From Nautilus pompilius (Eukaryota > Mollusca > Cephalopoda > Nautilida > Nautilidae): a stretch of 64,000 nucleotides of DNA. The notes beneath the pieces were generated by a model. It had not been told where the DNA came from, searched no databases, and worked only from the letters and a program-made list of their open reading frames with translations. The DNA is taken from the NCBI GenBank assembly GCA_018389105.1, contig JACATO010001037.1:375001-439000 (forward strand), read 5' to 3'. How positions within the stretch are numbered: position 1 is the first letter of the stretch; the number at the start of each line of letters is the position of its first letter. The position numbers were made by a program, and so were the translations under genes. Below, piece by piece: positions 1 to 15,300 of the stretch.

Positions 1-202
1 CATTTTGGTAACAATGTACCCACTATATCCCTAACTTACAGAAGTGTTTTTGGATATTGATGTGTGATATTTTTAATACCTGATGACCATGCTCTCCATT
101 CTCTATTAGATGATGTTATATTTTAATCATATATCTAAGATGATTCAATCAAAATTAATGAACAATTAATTAAAAACATTTCCAAACAAACTATATACAT
201 AC
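1..202. other. Sec24 intron following exon 7
   Basis: Begins with donor GTATGT (minus strand) and is AT-rich. No other feature seen; the next exon lies outside the window. Confidence 0.7.
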
Positions 203-305
203 CATCAAATCCTTAAAGGGATGGATAATAATTCCCAAAGGCAAATGGGATTTATTTAATAAAGATGAGGTCTGTGGTATCGAATGGAGAGTACAACGAA
301 AAATA
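203..305 (-). CDS. Sec24AB: Sec24A/B coding exon 7, last in window
   Basis: A 103-bp exon coding residues 505-539, from IFRCTLHSIPQTSSLLNKSH to HPFKDLM. This is the strongest Sec24A/B signature here; only the zinc finger and later domains remain. The acceptor CCAG follows an uninterrupted run of about 18 T on the sense strand (310-328). The donor is ATG/GTATGT, phase 0. The next exon should begin with the residues leading to the Cys4 zinc finger and lies left of the window. Confidence 0.93.
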
Positions 306-3300
306 CTGGAAAAAAAAAAAAAAAAAAAGGTTAAAGTTATCAATCTAAAATTCTTATTTTTTAAATTACTTTTCCTTGGTGTCACCAGACCTGAAACTAA
401 CCAGAATTAAATGTGTCCTTGTGCTTCTAGAAACTTTCTTAGTTTGTTTCTAAAAAAATTTAAGTAAATGCCTGCAAGAATAAAAACAAACAAGGTATTA
501 TAGAATGCTTTTGCAGAAAATCAGATGATAGAGAAATTCCAAAGGGATTAAAACCCTAGATTTTTAACAGACAACTTTTTTTAAAATCAATATCAAAGAT
601 ATACTAGACAAAGTAGAAATGAGACAAAATGTTCAAACCAACATTCAAAGGAATTTATAAACAAGTTAGACATGGATTTTCCAAGCTGCCATAAAAGATA
701 AATATTAAAAGTTGGATGAAAAATCGAGAAAACACTTGTAGACTTTTTTTGAGTGGATAGAAGTATACAAAAATAAATTTTACTCGTGAATAAGACCTAC
801 TCATTGCAGAGTAATTTCCATAAAAACAGAACTCTAAAAGTAGACAATCTGCTCAGACTCTAAATGAAAATCTTGAGACAAATGATACTAACTCAGGACT
901 GCAGTTAATCCACTTGTAGTCATGGTGGAGATTGGGCTGTGTAGTTTCCAATCCTTCAGGGAGAATCAACTGTTTCTGTTGTAGTAAGTCCACCACATCA
1001 GGATGGTCCTGGAATGTAAAGAGAGCTCAAACAACAGGTTGCACATTTGATAGTAAAGGCATTCTTGTAGGACATACTCAATTCTCTCTTCGGTTACAAA
1101 CTTCACAACACTGAAATAACCACTAGCCTTTGTATGCTTCCTGGTTATCTCTCCTCCACAATCAGGACAGACTGAGTGATCAGAAAACGAACATTTAATA
1201 AGGTTACAACATATTATGCTTTGTGGATCATTATTTGTGATATTCCTGGTAGATGGCTTGCATAAGCAAGAATCCCTCAAATGTTCCTTCTAAACCACAT
1301 ATACCTAAAACTAAGCCTACACTATTTGTGCGCATTTTAAAGAATTATAAGAAACTGCAATTTACATAAAAAACAAAATAAAAATTTAGCATTATGTGAT
1401 TGGCAGTTGAAAATCTTTATCTTTGGGAGAAAATGATCGACCAGTCATTGTCATTACATTAGCTGAGGAATGCGGTAACCCTCACCTGAGCTGATAGTGT
1501 GCTAAAACAAGTGTTCATACTGGTCATACTGTTAGCATAGGAATTTGGTAACTGTTGTGCAGTGGGCTGGCTCAATGGCGATGCTCCTCCAGGTGTACCC
1601 TGCTGCTGTAGTGGTGGTGGCTGACCATGTAACGATGTTGGTTGACCTGGCTGCTGTGGGGGGAATGGCTGAACTGGCTGGCTGCCATAAGATGCACTGG
1701 ATGAAGGCATGGTTTGTCTAGGGCCAGAAAGACTACGTGTTTCCAATGATGGCTAAAAGATAAAGCAATTTGAAGTAAACATTGTGCTTTAGGTTAACAT
1801 TTTCTTTTAACTTGTAGGAAGCTGAAGGGAAATCTTCACAGCCTTCTTTATAAAATGTTACTTGTTCTTTTAGATGTCTATAAATAAAAATGCACCAAAT
1901 TTACTATACACTTAGTACTATTGAATATATGCCACACATTTGATACAAACGTGAAATACAATTATAGAATTTATTTGGTATTTGTTCTGAAAATTTACAA
2001 GAAAAAGGTTTATGTTTAGTTTAAGAGACATGCTAGAAAAAGTTTAATAAATTCTAAAATAAAAAAAGGGACTAAATAAATCATAAAGGTATTTATTTAT
2101 TCTGGAAACCCCTGATTATAAATGTCAAATTCATTTAAAGTTGATTATATAGGCTACATATAGAAATTCTTTAAAATCTGTAGATATAATTCACTGCAAA
2201 AATAGCAATTTACATGGTCCTGGCACCCAATGCACTAAGTACAACCCAATGCTGGGAAATATCTAATCAAGCAGCTGTCTCCTTGTAATTCATCATTGTT
2301 ACGTTATTTTAGCAGCTCATACAAACGTTTCCAATCAGTCCTGAAGTCTCATTAATCCAAAACGTTTGTATGAATTACTAGCATCAATCTTAACATTTTT
2401 CCATTGTTGAAAGATGTCACATTATATTGGTTTCTACTTTTGCTAATAGTAAAGTGAGAAAAATCATCCATTTCTATAAATAACACACACACACGTCATT
2501 CCTATCTCCATAAACCCTCATTGCCGTTGACATTTCTAGCACCATACATGGACATATATCTATAGCCAGCCTCCGCCTGTTCCATCACCATTCACCCAAT
2601 ATTCTCTCTTTTGATTGAAAAGGGAAAAGAAAGAAATGGAATCTTGATAAACCATACTTTTCTAATGAAAGGTGCAACATAGGTAATAGCACAGAACTAG
2701 GGATCTCTCAGTCCTTTCAATTCGAGCAACCCACTCAATTAAATATAGTATTTTCTGAATGCAGAGAGATTTCCACCTTTGTAAAAAGTTGTTTCTTAGA
2801 AGTAGACACAGAAAACTCTTGATTTAACAGATTAATATGGGGGGCTGTTTGTTAATGCTGACTGTATCTTAAATCGCAAAGTTTTTTTATACACACTCAC
2901 CAGTGTACAAATATACAGTGTATATGTATATACACACAGTACTGTATATTGTATAACTATCATTAAATAGAGAATGAAAATTAAAATTAAAGAATACAGT
3001 ACTGTGATGTATCTGGTAGATATTGATAAAGTTGTAAATTGCCGTAATGTATAGTTGGGACTTTGAATAAAGATTATTCAGAGTCTAAGGAATACACAAT
3101 GATTCTTCTCTTGCGGCTACTTCAAGAAAGCTGGTGACCTCTTTCTGGCGTTAATAGGTGGTTCTGGTGAAGGTGTAGGAGCAGCAGCAACAGGCTTGAA
3201 GAACAAGCTTTAGCTGGGTTTTGTTTTGGTGCTGCTTCCTTATTATTCCCCTTAAGGCTCTTAAATGCCCATAATAAGGTTGCATGTCAACGTCAGATGA

Positions 3301-6300
3301 GGTATCAAGAAAATGATGATATTGTCCAAGGACTCCTGTATAAAGGACAATTTAGGCTTAACCAGTACAGGTTCCTCATCAAACTTTCCATCACTTTCTT
3401 CATGAGTCTTACCAGCCAAAGCATCTGCAATCTCTTCAAGCTAGACAGCAACATTATCTTAGTAGTTTTATCTTCTCCAGCTTCCAACATAATTTGGTGG
3501 TAGTCTCCTGACTCAAATCCCTCAAAATTAGGCTCAGCATCCACATCATGAAGGAGTTTGTTCCAGCCATTAGCAAGCGTCCTTATCTTCATGTCTTTCC
3601 AGGCAACTGCCCAGCTGAAAATTATGGACTTGAGATTATAATTCTTGAGGTTCTGCAATGTCCTCTTGCTGCTGCCGCTTTGTCTTGCTCCTCCTCCAAA
3701 ACCACCATCACTTCATCCAGGAATTTCTTCCTATAAAGCCTCTTGCAGGTAACAATGCCTTGATCCATTGATTGAATCAAAGAGGTAGAGCTAGGAGCAA
3801 TGCCAAGCACCTAATCTTGCCACCTTTGGATGTGAAGATGCATTATCCAAAAGTAGGAATGCCTTCAGGTCGTTGAGAGCAATCTTGAGGACTTAAATTT
3901 GGTAGCTGTGTACCTCAGGTACAAAATAAAAAATAAAATCAGAAAATCTCCATGGTGAAACACATTCTTAGAGGAATAATAAAGGGCAGGAAGCTCATTC
4001 GTGGTGTCTTTAAGAACACATGGCTTCTGCAACTTCTCCACAACCACAAACTTTAACCAATGGGTGCCATCACCACTGGTGCAAAGCAAAGCGATATGCA
4101 TTCCTTACTGATTTTGCAGTCAGGAGTGGAATGTTTACGCTTATAGGCCTGCATATTTTCAGGGTAGGGAATGCCAAAACAAACCAGTTTTGTCACCATT
4201 ATATACTTGTGCTAGCAACAAATTTTTTTTTTCATGAGGTCATTAATGAGTTTCTAAATGGCTCTACACACTCCATTGCAACACTCAAAGATTCACCATG
4301 GATTTTCCTATTGGTCATGCCATGGAATGACTAATACTAAAAGTAATGTTCATGCATCCCATAAGCTTATTCGTTGCAGCAAGCAGTTCTATGCCATAAA
4401 TGTTGACCCCACTTGAACACTGCTACATATATCATTTATAAGCAAACTCTTCCAATTGCTTTTCACTAGCAACTTTCATATGCTTCTTAGCTCAGATTTA
4501 CATGCTTTCTTTTCTCACTACTCTTAGAACCCATGATAGCTATCACTGAGAAAGAAAGCCAAAATAACTATTTTTGTAAAGCAAATGGGACATGAAATAG
4601 CATACACAGAAGAATAGCAATGCTTCCACATGAGTGTAAACAAACTGGGTCAGTCAAGGGTCAAGTTTGGGTATGTATGTGTAGACCAGAAGCTAGTCTA
4701 GAAGATTCTAAAATAATTGAGACAATTTGAGCTTGATTTGACTGCGTGGATACAAATCAGCATTGGCAGATTTAATCTGTTAAATTAAAGGCTTAATGTA
4801 CATATTAATATTTCTAACCAAATCTGATAGCTCCACTCCCATGCCCCCTTCCTCAGGACATAGGTACCAGCAATCTCTGAGCAAGAGAGAGAAAGGTCAA
4901 ACAAGCCAAAAAAAAAAAAAAAAAAATTCACTTTGGGTTAGTGAACTCTTAAGGATCATGAAGCAATTTGTTTTAATTTATTCCATCCATAAAAATTAAA
5001 ATTATAAAAGAGTGACAGCATTTTTTTGTAGGCCAGTAAGTTATAAGTTAAATCCAAATTGACTAATTTTAACTTTTTATCCACAGGAAATACTGCTGTA
5101 AATCCACTAATATTGCAATATACCATGAGCCACAATAGTAGGAGAGAATTTTAACCCTAAAGAAAAAAACAATAATAAACAAAAGTATTAACAAAAAATG
5201 GTGATCACTTGTCACAGTCACCAACTGGTGCACACACAATATTGCAACATATCAATATGTGGAAAAGTTTAAAAACAACAAAAATTTATCCTCCAAGTTT
5301 TGTAAATTTATCGAACTTAAATATTTTTAAAAATCCCAAAACTTAATGAAATCTTGAAAAAAGAAAAGAAAAAAGTATAGACTAACAATGGTTTATACGG
5401 CCAAAAAAAGAGAAAAGAACAGCCTACCATCTGGGGATACTGTCGTTTCCCTGTTATCCCACTTGGCCTGTGAGCTGTATCTGATGATGGCTGTGCAGCT
5501 GTTGATGTGAGGGGCACTGGAAGAAAGAAAAAAGTTCTATTCAACAATAAATATGAAGTCTTAATGTACAAATTTCATCTTCAGGTTAACATTCACCTTA
5601 ACTTTTCAAGTGGCATCAGGCAAATTCTGCAAATCCAATAAAATTCATGCCACCAAGCTCCTATCAACGAAAACTAACTGCGTAATTGTTATTTTTATTG
5701 CAGACAAAAAGTTCAATATGTATAACACTAAAGTGTTTTCCATATTAAAATTTTTGTTTACAGAAATACAATTAATGACTAAAAGCATAACATAAGCACA
5801 CAAAATTTTACTTACAAAAAATAGATACATCATGAGTTCTACTAAGTAGATTTATTATGCAATAGCCTAATTTAGTGCTTGATAAATAACACTTTTGCAG
5901 TTTTCAAATGACTTTCACTAAAGGTCTTCTCATAGCTAGCTGTAACATGTTTAAAAATCATAAATGATTCCAGAATCAATTTCGATTTATATACGGAATC
6001 AGTTTTCTTTCCTACACACAAAATTGGTAAGCATTTGACTGAGGAATTATAAGTATTAAGCATAACTTTAGACAGCAGAGAAAACTTTGTTCAGGAATTA
6101 ACACTTTTCACCTGATTGAAAGCATGCCATTGGTGATCAACCTGACTCATGTTCAGAATACCTAAAGGAATAATGTCTTTTAGGTAAATTTCAAATTCTT
6201 CGCCTACTGTCCCTGGCAATTATCAGGTAGAAGATATTTATAAGTCACACAAATCTCTCTTAGAACTAAAGTGTTTAGAACCCTGAAGATTTAGATTTTT

Positions 6301-9300
6301 AACTTTGCATTAAAAAAAAAAAAACTCTAAATGAAAAATGGCAATCACAAGAATTGAAGATATTCATATTTTGACAAATGTCTAACTTTTATGGCTGTTC
6401 ACAATGTTTTACTCTTTGTTGTTCCTTAGCCATCTTTAGTATTGCATTTCTTAACGAAAATTTCTTTCAGGGGTTTCCACAGGTCAATTAGAATTTTTGT
6501 CTAAGGACAACAACCGAAGTGTACTATACTGACATGTTTCAAAATTTCCAATTGTTTACTGGCATTTATTTTCTGAAATCTTTTCAATGAAGAATCCACT
6601 TTATGGTTTTATCAGTAGAGTAAAAAGACACTAAGAAAATCTACCTACTTACAGGTAGAGGATGTGTTCCTGTTTTTCCTGCAGACGAATACACCTTCCC
6701 ATTCATTAAAATACATTTCTGGTTTTTATAAAAGAAAATGACTCCTTTATTTCTTACCTTTTGTAACAGATAAGTTATCACCCCGAATCACAGTTATTCC
6801 ATGGAATAGTTTTTAAAAATTTTTTTTTACAATTCCCCATCAAGCACTCTTAAGTCCACCAGGTCAAATGTAAACATTAAAACTTACTGTATTTGGAATA
6901 TATGGTCAGTATTCTTTACTTAAAAAAAAAAAAATTTTTTTTTTGTTTTGAATTTTCATCAAAGAATCTTAGGCAGTACACTTTATACCTTTCACTAAGC
7001 TTGAGAAAAACAAAATGGCACTCAGGAAAGCATCTAGATGCATGATGCGCAGTTCAGTAAATTCTTGTCACAAAATTCAGAACAATTTTTGGGTTTGTTT
7101 AAATCCATACCAAACTAAGACAGCTGTAATTGCATAATTAACAAAAGAAAGGTGTAACAGTTATACAAATGGAATGCATCAATAAGATAAATGTTATGAT
7201 TTAAGGATCTAAGTCTAATTTCCCATTCAAGCAACAAAACAAGATAGACAGATCATGAAATTTATGTACTCTTACCAGAAAACCAATATTTCCTGGCACA
7301 AACACAAGGTAAAAACAATAACCATTGTCTTTTAACATCTGTATATTCACATAAGCTGATGAGATGAACACACATCAGGACAGACAATACAACTATTTTA
7401 TGTTCACCAAACATTACAATACAAGTGAAAAACATACAAATGTAAAAGGAAGGACTAACTATAGATCAAAATGTTTTAATTTTAACTACAATGCAAAATT
7501 TTTAATTACCTGATTGATACACATACTTTTTAAAAACATTTCTTGCAACAAATTAGCAATTATACATCTACCAAGTGTCTAAGTATACTTGGTTTAACCT
7601 GCAAGTTTGTTTCACTAAATGAAAATTTAAAAAAAAAAAAAGATTGTGTCCCTTTTCTTTTTTTACTTTACTTCAAAAGTAATATTTCACATCGGCTTAA
7701 GTTATGAGAGTACACTTGTTTTTATCAACACCTTATGCTTAAGCTGAAAAATAAGCTATGGCTCTATTAAAAAAGCAAAAGTGCTTGGAAATGAGATTCT
7801 AAGATGTTCAAATAAAGATTATTTGCTGGCACAATGAAGATATTCCCACATGAAGCACTGACTCAAAATTTATTTCTCCAAATACATCCCAAACTATTAA
7901 AAAACAAAAAATGGAAGCAGAAACATGGTTTTACCTTCTCTAGTCTTCCCTTTATATTGTCAACACTGTTTGGAAAAAGTAAGCAATACTTGGAGATTGC
8001 ATCATTAAGAAACGTAGTTGTGTAAGCAATTGACAAATGAACTTCAAAAAAGTATAGGAATAGACATTAGTTGGTTTCACTGAAGTCAATGTGATCTTAA
8101 AGGAAGAGTTAGTTTCTGTTTCTAAGTTTATTCGATGAAATCAAACTAATAGGTGCAAACATTCAAAACAGGTAATCTGATGACTTAATCTTTTTTTTTA
8201 AATGATGAATCAAAATTTGAAACTTTAGAAGCAAAAGAAGGCAGTTCGTCTGAGAAAGATATCTAAATTAGTACATAATACCATTAATCAAGGGGAGGGG
8301 TACAATTTTGGGGTTCATTAACAAAAATAAAGATGAAAATATATCAAACTTCCAATAAAATAACTGCTAAGGATCACAAGCATTTTCTTATCAAACACAC
8401 CATTTCATCCAAATTAAGATTAACAGGCAGAAATTGTTTCACAAGATAATGATCTCAAACATACCACTAAGATCATCTTGTCATACATATTTACAACAAA
8501 AATAAGAATCACTTACACAACTGGAATGGCCATGTCAGGAACCTGATACGTATAGTATAGAATACATACAGCAAAATTTTTTATACCACTACAGGTCTTG
8601 GGTAATTGTAAGAGATATGGAATGAAATACCACAATAATGCATTTGCAAGCCTTACAAAAACAGAGGCACAAGCTAAAACCCTACTTCAGCTAAGGGGTG
8701 GTTTGTCATTTAAATGCATGCTCTCAAGGTGCATCTTTATACATTCTTTCTATTCTTAATAAACAATTATTTACATTTGTTAAATCTATTTACAAAATAC
8801 TAGGAACATTCAAATGAAGCCTAGCTGAAATAGCATTGTCATAATGATATCCAGCCAGGTTACATTTGAACATCCTTACTACTCATTAAACAAATTGTCA
8901 AAATAAATGTTTAAAAATATTCTAATGGTGTTTCCCTATCCATTTACATTATTACATAAATAAAATTTATACTGTCATGTTTTTATAAGATTTATAAGGC
9001 TGCTCAGCGTCCATGCTAACCAGTGACGTGACATGGTTTGGTTTGGCCAGTCTGTGAACCCCCAACACTAGGCGCCAAAAAAGCCCAACTCCCGGTCAAC
9101 TTTCCAGGTGCTGTGTTCATAGCTATGCATATATTTTAGCATTAAATGTAGCAACGAAAAACAAACCAATGTTAATTCATTTTTTTTTTTAAAAAAGTAT
9201 ACAAACCTAAAGAAATATTTAAAATCAACAAAATTTATCCTAAATAAAATCTACCAAAGGCACAAAATGAAGGGGAAAAACCTCCATAAGTAAGTAAAAT

Positions 9301-12300
9301 TAGGCAAACTGTTTTCTGTTCTTCAACAATATTCCCAATATTCATCAACTTTAGTTTCCAACAGACTTCCTAGATTTACACTCTACCTTTATTTTTTGCC
9401 TAGAGTTTGACAGTTTGTCAGATGTAGTGAAGTAAATGTAAGAGATAACAAAAGTAGCTCACTGTTGCCATGATTTATGAGCTTAAATAGTTTAACACTT
9501 GGGTTCAGGACACAAGTTTTCTACCCATCAAAAAAATGGGATAACGAAATCTCCAAGAAAAAGGCTGACAATGACAAAGGTTTCACCACTTTTATCAAAA
9601 GCTGATACTCAAGGAAAACTATAGTACAAAAGTCCAGCCTCAACAAAGACACAAAAACAGCAATAATAACATCATGATTCTAATCATAGAAAATATTTAC
9701 AAAAATAACTGGATATCATGCCTAAAAAGAAATGAGCTTAAAAATGCATTAAAAAAATATTTATATACTGCTAATAAAAATCTGCACCAAAATGTCTGCC
9801 TCTCAACCTAGAGACAGACAATCTTATGATGAACCTTCTACATACTATAAAAAGTGTCAACTAGGGTTGTATGCAGCCAAGCGAGTGTCCTACAAATATG
9901 ACCGAAACAACAAAGCGAGTGAATCCTTACTAACTCAGCTATGTGCAAAACCTTTCTCCAAATAAGAACACTTAAAATGATAACAGCTTCTAACACATTT
10001 TTGATTATTTATAAATCTCAAAAGTCAAGTCTACTGGAAACTGAAAACACATGCAATGATTACTGATGTTTTGTTATTGCAGATGACAACTGTGCAGCAC
10101 TTTGAATGAAGTATTTCCCCAGATTAAATAACATTTGCTATTATCGAATTAAAAAAAAAAAACCAGCAGCTTTGATTTTATTCACTTTTGCAGTACATAT
10201 AGACAGACAGCAATGCTTTCAGATAAGCGACAGAGCATAGAGTTAACAAACAAAACAAAAAACAAAAAAACTCAGTATTTAAAAATATATTTGGGTTTTT
10301 ATTGCTTATGGGCACGTCAAAACCAAGTGTAACTTATAAATTTACCAGAACTAGGAGTAAACTGGCCTTCTAATGCATCATAGGACTGGTTTCCAGCAGG
10401 TGAAGGTGCCCGAGAAGATTTCTGTGAAGGTGGTCCTAAAAGAGAGAAAATATTAATTTAATTATACTTTCGAATGAACAGCATCTTGTTTGTTGGTGGT
10501 TTGACATTACTGACAAAGGCAATTTTCTCATTAGTAAATATTACACATTGAGCAAGCTACTGTGAAATTCCATCTTCAATGGCAGTATAATGCTTGATGT
10601 CAAAGTTTTTTGTCATCTTGTCCTTTAAATAAATGAAGCTCAGTATAAAAAAAAAATTTTTTTTTCCAAAGGGAATTGTAAATAAATATAAATTACCAGC
10701 AAATGTACATAGATAATGTCAGTGTAAATCATTTTTAAAATTTCACATAGCCTTGCAAACCTAGTTTAAAATGATAAACTCAACACTCTCCTGAAACTAG
10801 TGTATTTTAAAAACAAAAATCCTCCTCCCTACATTTTTATTAATAAATTAAACTGCAGAAATAAATAAAACTATCATTTTTTAAAATTGTATCAGTAAAA
10901 AGATTAAAATGACAAAAAATGCCTAAAATACATCTTGGGGGACTCTTGCAATTCTGTAATATCATCTGCGGCAACCTATCTAGAAGCACTGCCCAGAGTT
11001 CATCTTTGGTTTTTCAATGCTGTTCATTCATTATTCTGTCGAGGCCACTCTAATAAATCTAGCAATCCACTCTTTTTTGATTGTAGTGTATTTTGACATT
11101 ATTGGCAGTATGTTTTGGATTGTTGTCATGTTAAAATATAAATAAAATTGAATAGCATGGTGAATAAAAATCTGCCTGATTTGGCTGCATTCCTATTTCC
11201 TTCTGTTCTTAACAAATTTCCAACACTAATGTCTGAGATATAAACCCCAAACCTGAATAGAACTTCCACCATGCTTTACTATAGAACTGCAGACATTTTC
11301 TTGTGCTCTTCTCAAATTCTTTTCCTTACATCCTACTTTTAGACCAAAATCTTTTTTTTAAACTCTGATTCGTCTGAATTGTACTTGTACTTGAATCCAG
11401 TTTTGGTGTTGGGCGGCGTATTTTAGTCACTTAACTTTATAAGTTTTTTTTAAATTTTTACTACAATCCATCCTTTAAGCCCACTTCATCCCAAAGATCT
11501 TCATACTGTAAATCATGAACCTGAACCTGTATCTCATTGCTACATATCCTTCTATCTCTCAGAGAAGCTATCATCAGGTACTGTTGATCTTTTTTTTTGA
11601 ATAGGAAAAGGTGTGGACAACAAAGCTATCAAAAACTGAACCAAACTGGCAGAGTTTGAAATCCTGATTACATCATTACTTTCACATTGTTCATGGAGAA
11701 ATATTATTTCAAACCTATTAGCGATTAATATATCTTTGTCATTTTAAACTTATTTATCATTAAACAAAACAAGTATCAGTGTTTTTGCAAAGTTCCTAAA
11801 ACATTAGCACAGTATTGTAAATCTTTACTTTAAATGGGGAAAACTGTCAAGATTTAAGTAACTCATTTTATGAAAAAATGTGATCAAATTTCAAGAAACA
11901 AACATCACTTGACTTTCCAAAGACCATGTAATATAACTCATTTGGTTTATGAATGTGGTAATTTCTCTGAAATCTCTAAAAATCAGAATTTTCTTAAGAG
12001 TTTCTTTCAATACCTGAGAAATAAATTCTGACAAACCTATAAATGGAAGTTATTTGGCAGTATGTGTAAGCTGTCACTGTAAGAATAGAAGTCAATCCAA
12101 TAACAAAATGCATATGAAAGCTTTGCAAACAAAAGGGCATCACCAAAATTTAAATAGTTTTAGTAGCAGATTAACAGAACCTTTAAAATAATTAAAAATA
12201 TTAGATCTATCAAGTTAGAAATTCAATAGTGATAGCATTAGTCAAATTAAAAGATGTTAATGGCCAGTTCTCTTTCCTGGGGGTGGGATCCTTGTATAAG

Positions 12301-15300
12301 CTTGTTTCTTTTTAAAAGCAAAATCTAGTTTTAATCATCACTTTATCAGTTTTAACCATAAGTTGTTATTTTTATCTTTGTCATTTAAAGATTATAAATA
12401 TAAAAAAAAAAACAAAATGAAAAGAAAACAGCAAAATATATATCAGAACATGTATAGAGATGCTTCTAAAGATATAGTAAATTAAAAAAAAACAACAAAC
12501 TTTTCCATCAACAGTGTAAAATGTTTTATACAGGTTATTGTAAATAAAAGAAAATCAACATTCGTCAGCTCTCTCACACACTCAGTGCTGCCAATTATGA
12601 ATCCACCATAAAATATTTCACCAAAATCTACAACACCAACAATATCTTGGTCCAGCATTTTAGTTCATAAAATGAAGGCTATCAATGTCTCCATCATTTA
12701 CCAGCAATAATCATTTTGTTTCTTGAACTTTGATGGTTGATAATAGATTAATAATTTTGAAAAATTTCCTTAATTTTATTGGAATAGATTACACTTTATC
12801 TAACTTGTATACAGATTAAACTGCAAATTATTTTTCAATAAATTAGGTAATACATTACAGACAATTAAAAATTATCTTCCTTATTTTTTAAAGAAAAACA
12901 ATAACTTGGAGAAGTTCTATCTTTATTGTTTAAAACAGGTAGACAAAGATACCAGAGTCAAATCTTTTAATTGCCCAATGTGCTCCCATCCCATAGAGCA
13001 GTACAGAGTGCACCGGAATAACAACAGACTGTAAATCACACCTTGTAAGAGGGAGAAAGAAATGCATTACAAAGACCAGCCACTATATACCCACCTTACA
13101 TTCCTGCAAAATTGAGAGGAGGGAGTTAAAAAAAAAAACAACAACAGGTGATGAAATTTAGAAGGATCTTGATTCAAACAGAACATCTCTAGTTAGAGAA
13201 AACCCACTGTAGACAAAGACAATGAAGCTGGTTTGTATGACTAAATTGCAGCCAAAATATCCTTGTGTATAAAGCAACAAATTTATTTTCCACATAAGTA
13301 GTTTGAGTTTGTCAAATCAAACACCACTGGGTGATGGAAACATCAGGAATTATACCAATTTATGGCAAAGAAACTTTTTAATTTTCAATTTAAACATGAA
13401 AATGCTAAGTTACTATTCTAGCAATATTTCTCTCTCTCTCTTTTTTTTTTTAAAAGTATTATACTGTGTGCAAAATATCCATTACCATTTTGGTAATATA
13501 TTTACTTTCACACTATTCATATTATTATTATTATTTTGTATGCTACAATCATTTTCACCTTGTTAGCACTGCAGGTAAATATTTGAATAGAAAAAATTTA
13601 TATGCATCTAACATTTCAATTTTGGTGGTCTTTCTAAGAAAAATAATCATGAAAAACATGTTAAGACAAAAGGTATGATATATATTATTATTATTAAAAT
13701 ATCTAAATCAAAACTTTACCATGACTGACTCCTGGATTACGAGAGAGAAACCACATAGAAAAACAGATTTTAAAAGCCAATACATAAAAATTTAGTTAAT
13801 GAAAGCCAAGCAGCAAATTAGGAACATTAAATGTATACAAATAATAAAGTCAGGGCAAGTGAACTCTACTTCTAAATAATGAGAGCCAGTCCACCACTTA
13901 AAGTATGGCATCTTTATTTTTTATATATATCCCAATTCTGAAAAAACCATTAGCTTTCTCGGTATGGAGGTGTGCGTACGCACATGGATTACGCGTGCAC
14001 ACACATACACACACACGCCTAAGATGATCCAAAGAAAACAAACCAGCCATGAATAAACCAGGTATTTTTTAATGCCGAAAATAAATTTAGTATTAGCTTT
14101 TAATTCTTAAAAAAAAAAAAACTTCTCAAAGTTGCATTCACCATAGACCTGTATGTATCCCACCCATCCTTATTTACTGACAGTAGTTTTTATAAGTTTG
14201 AATCATAGTAAAATAATGTAGAGTGGATGATTTTCTAACTGCATATTTTAAACTTAAACCCATAGTGCACTACTGTTCTTTTATAATTAAACTTCAACAA
14301 AAATTATAACAATGATACATCCAGTCATAGCTTAACAAAACAAAAGAAATTCTGAGGTTAAACTTTTATTTAGCATTATATAAGTAGTAAAATGCTTAAA
14401 TATAATGAGCAAAACAATAGTTATAACTGAACATATAAGTTTAAAAAAAAATTCAATTTATAAAATGTCGTTAATTCCTATTTAATGAGATTGGTGGGGA
14501 TTGTTTTTGCATAACAACTTGTTTTATATGTAGACAAGCAAGGATTAGGCACAGTTCAGGATCTAGAAAATTTCTGTGACATGAGTTTATAGATGTCAGC
14601 ACTGAGTACCAATGTTTATATAATCAGGTTGTTGAGAATGGGAGAAGTTACATAATTGCAGTCCACTCAATCTTTTAACTTGTTATGGGCCCCTTTCCAA
14701 AAGTCACAAATTGAATTTTGAATGAGCTGTCAACAGACATTTCAATCAAGTCATCCTTCAGCTTAATAGGAAGATCTGCATCAGATATTGCTTGGGTCAC
14801 AAGATTTGTTTCCGATCATTTGGTGTATCTAATTTTTCAATTTCAAGGTAGTATGCCAAATGCCTGCTGTCAGCAATGCTCATGTTTTCAGGGCCACTTT
14901 TGATAAATTGAGTTTAAGAATAAATTACATATCACATTCCAAGTATATTCATATCTTCAGCTTACATTATAGCTAAAAAGATCAAATGACTTATTTTAAC
15001 TCACCCTGACTCATGAAGAAATGCTGCTGCAAAAGAGATGGCTTCATACTGTTTGGATGCACATTACACACAATGACAGAAGATGATCACACTCATTTGA
15101 AATAAATTCAACGTAAAATTTATCATGGTAATGATATTTCACCTTAGAATCAGTTTTTGCACTTGTTTGCTTTACTTGGCTGATGAATAAAGTTAACTTG
15201 CACCCATTATCATCACTGCCTGAATCAGTCTTTTCAGTAGCTAACATATTGCTAGTTCTACTTGAATCATTAATAACAGAATTTTCTTCACCTTCTCACT

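Noticed and set aside
966-1280. Minus-strand frame with CPDCGG that could be a zinc-binding motif
   Set aside because: It crosses the clear acceptor of Sec24 exon 6 and does not match Sec24; most likely intron.
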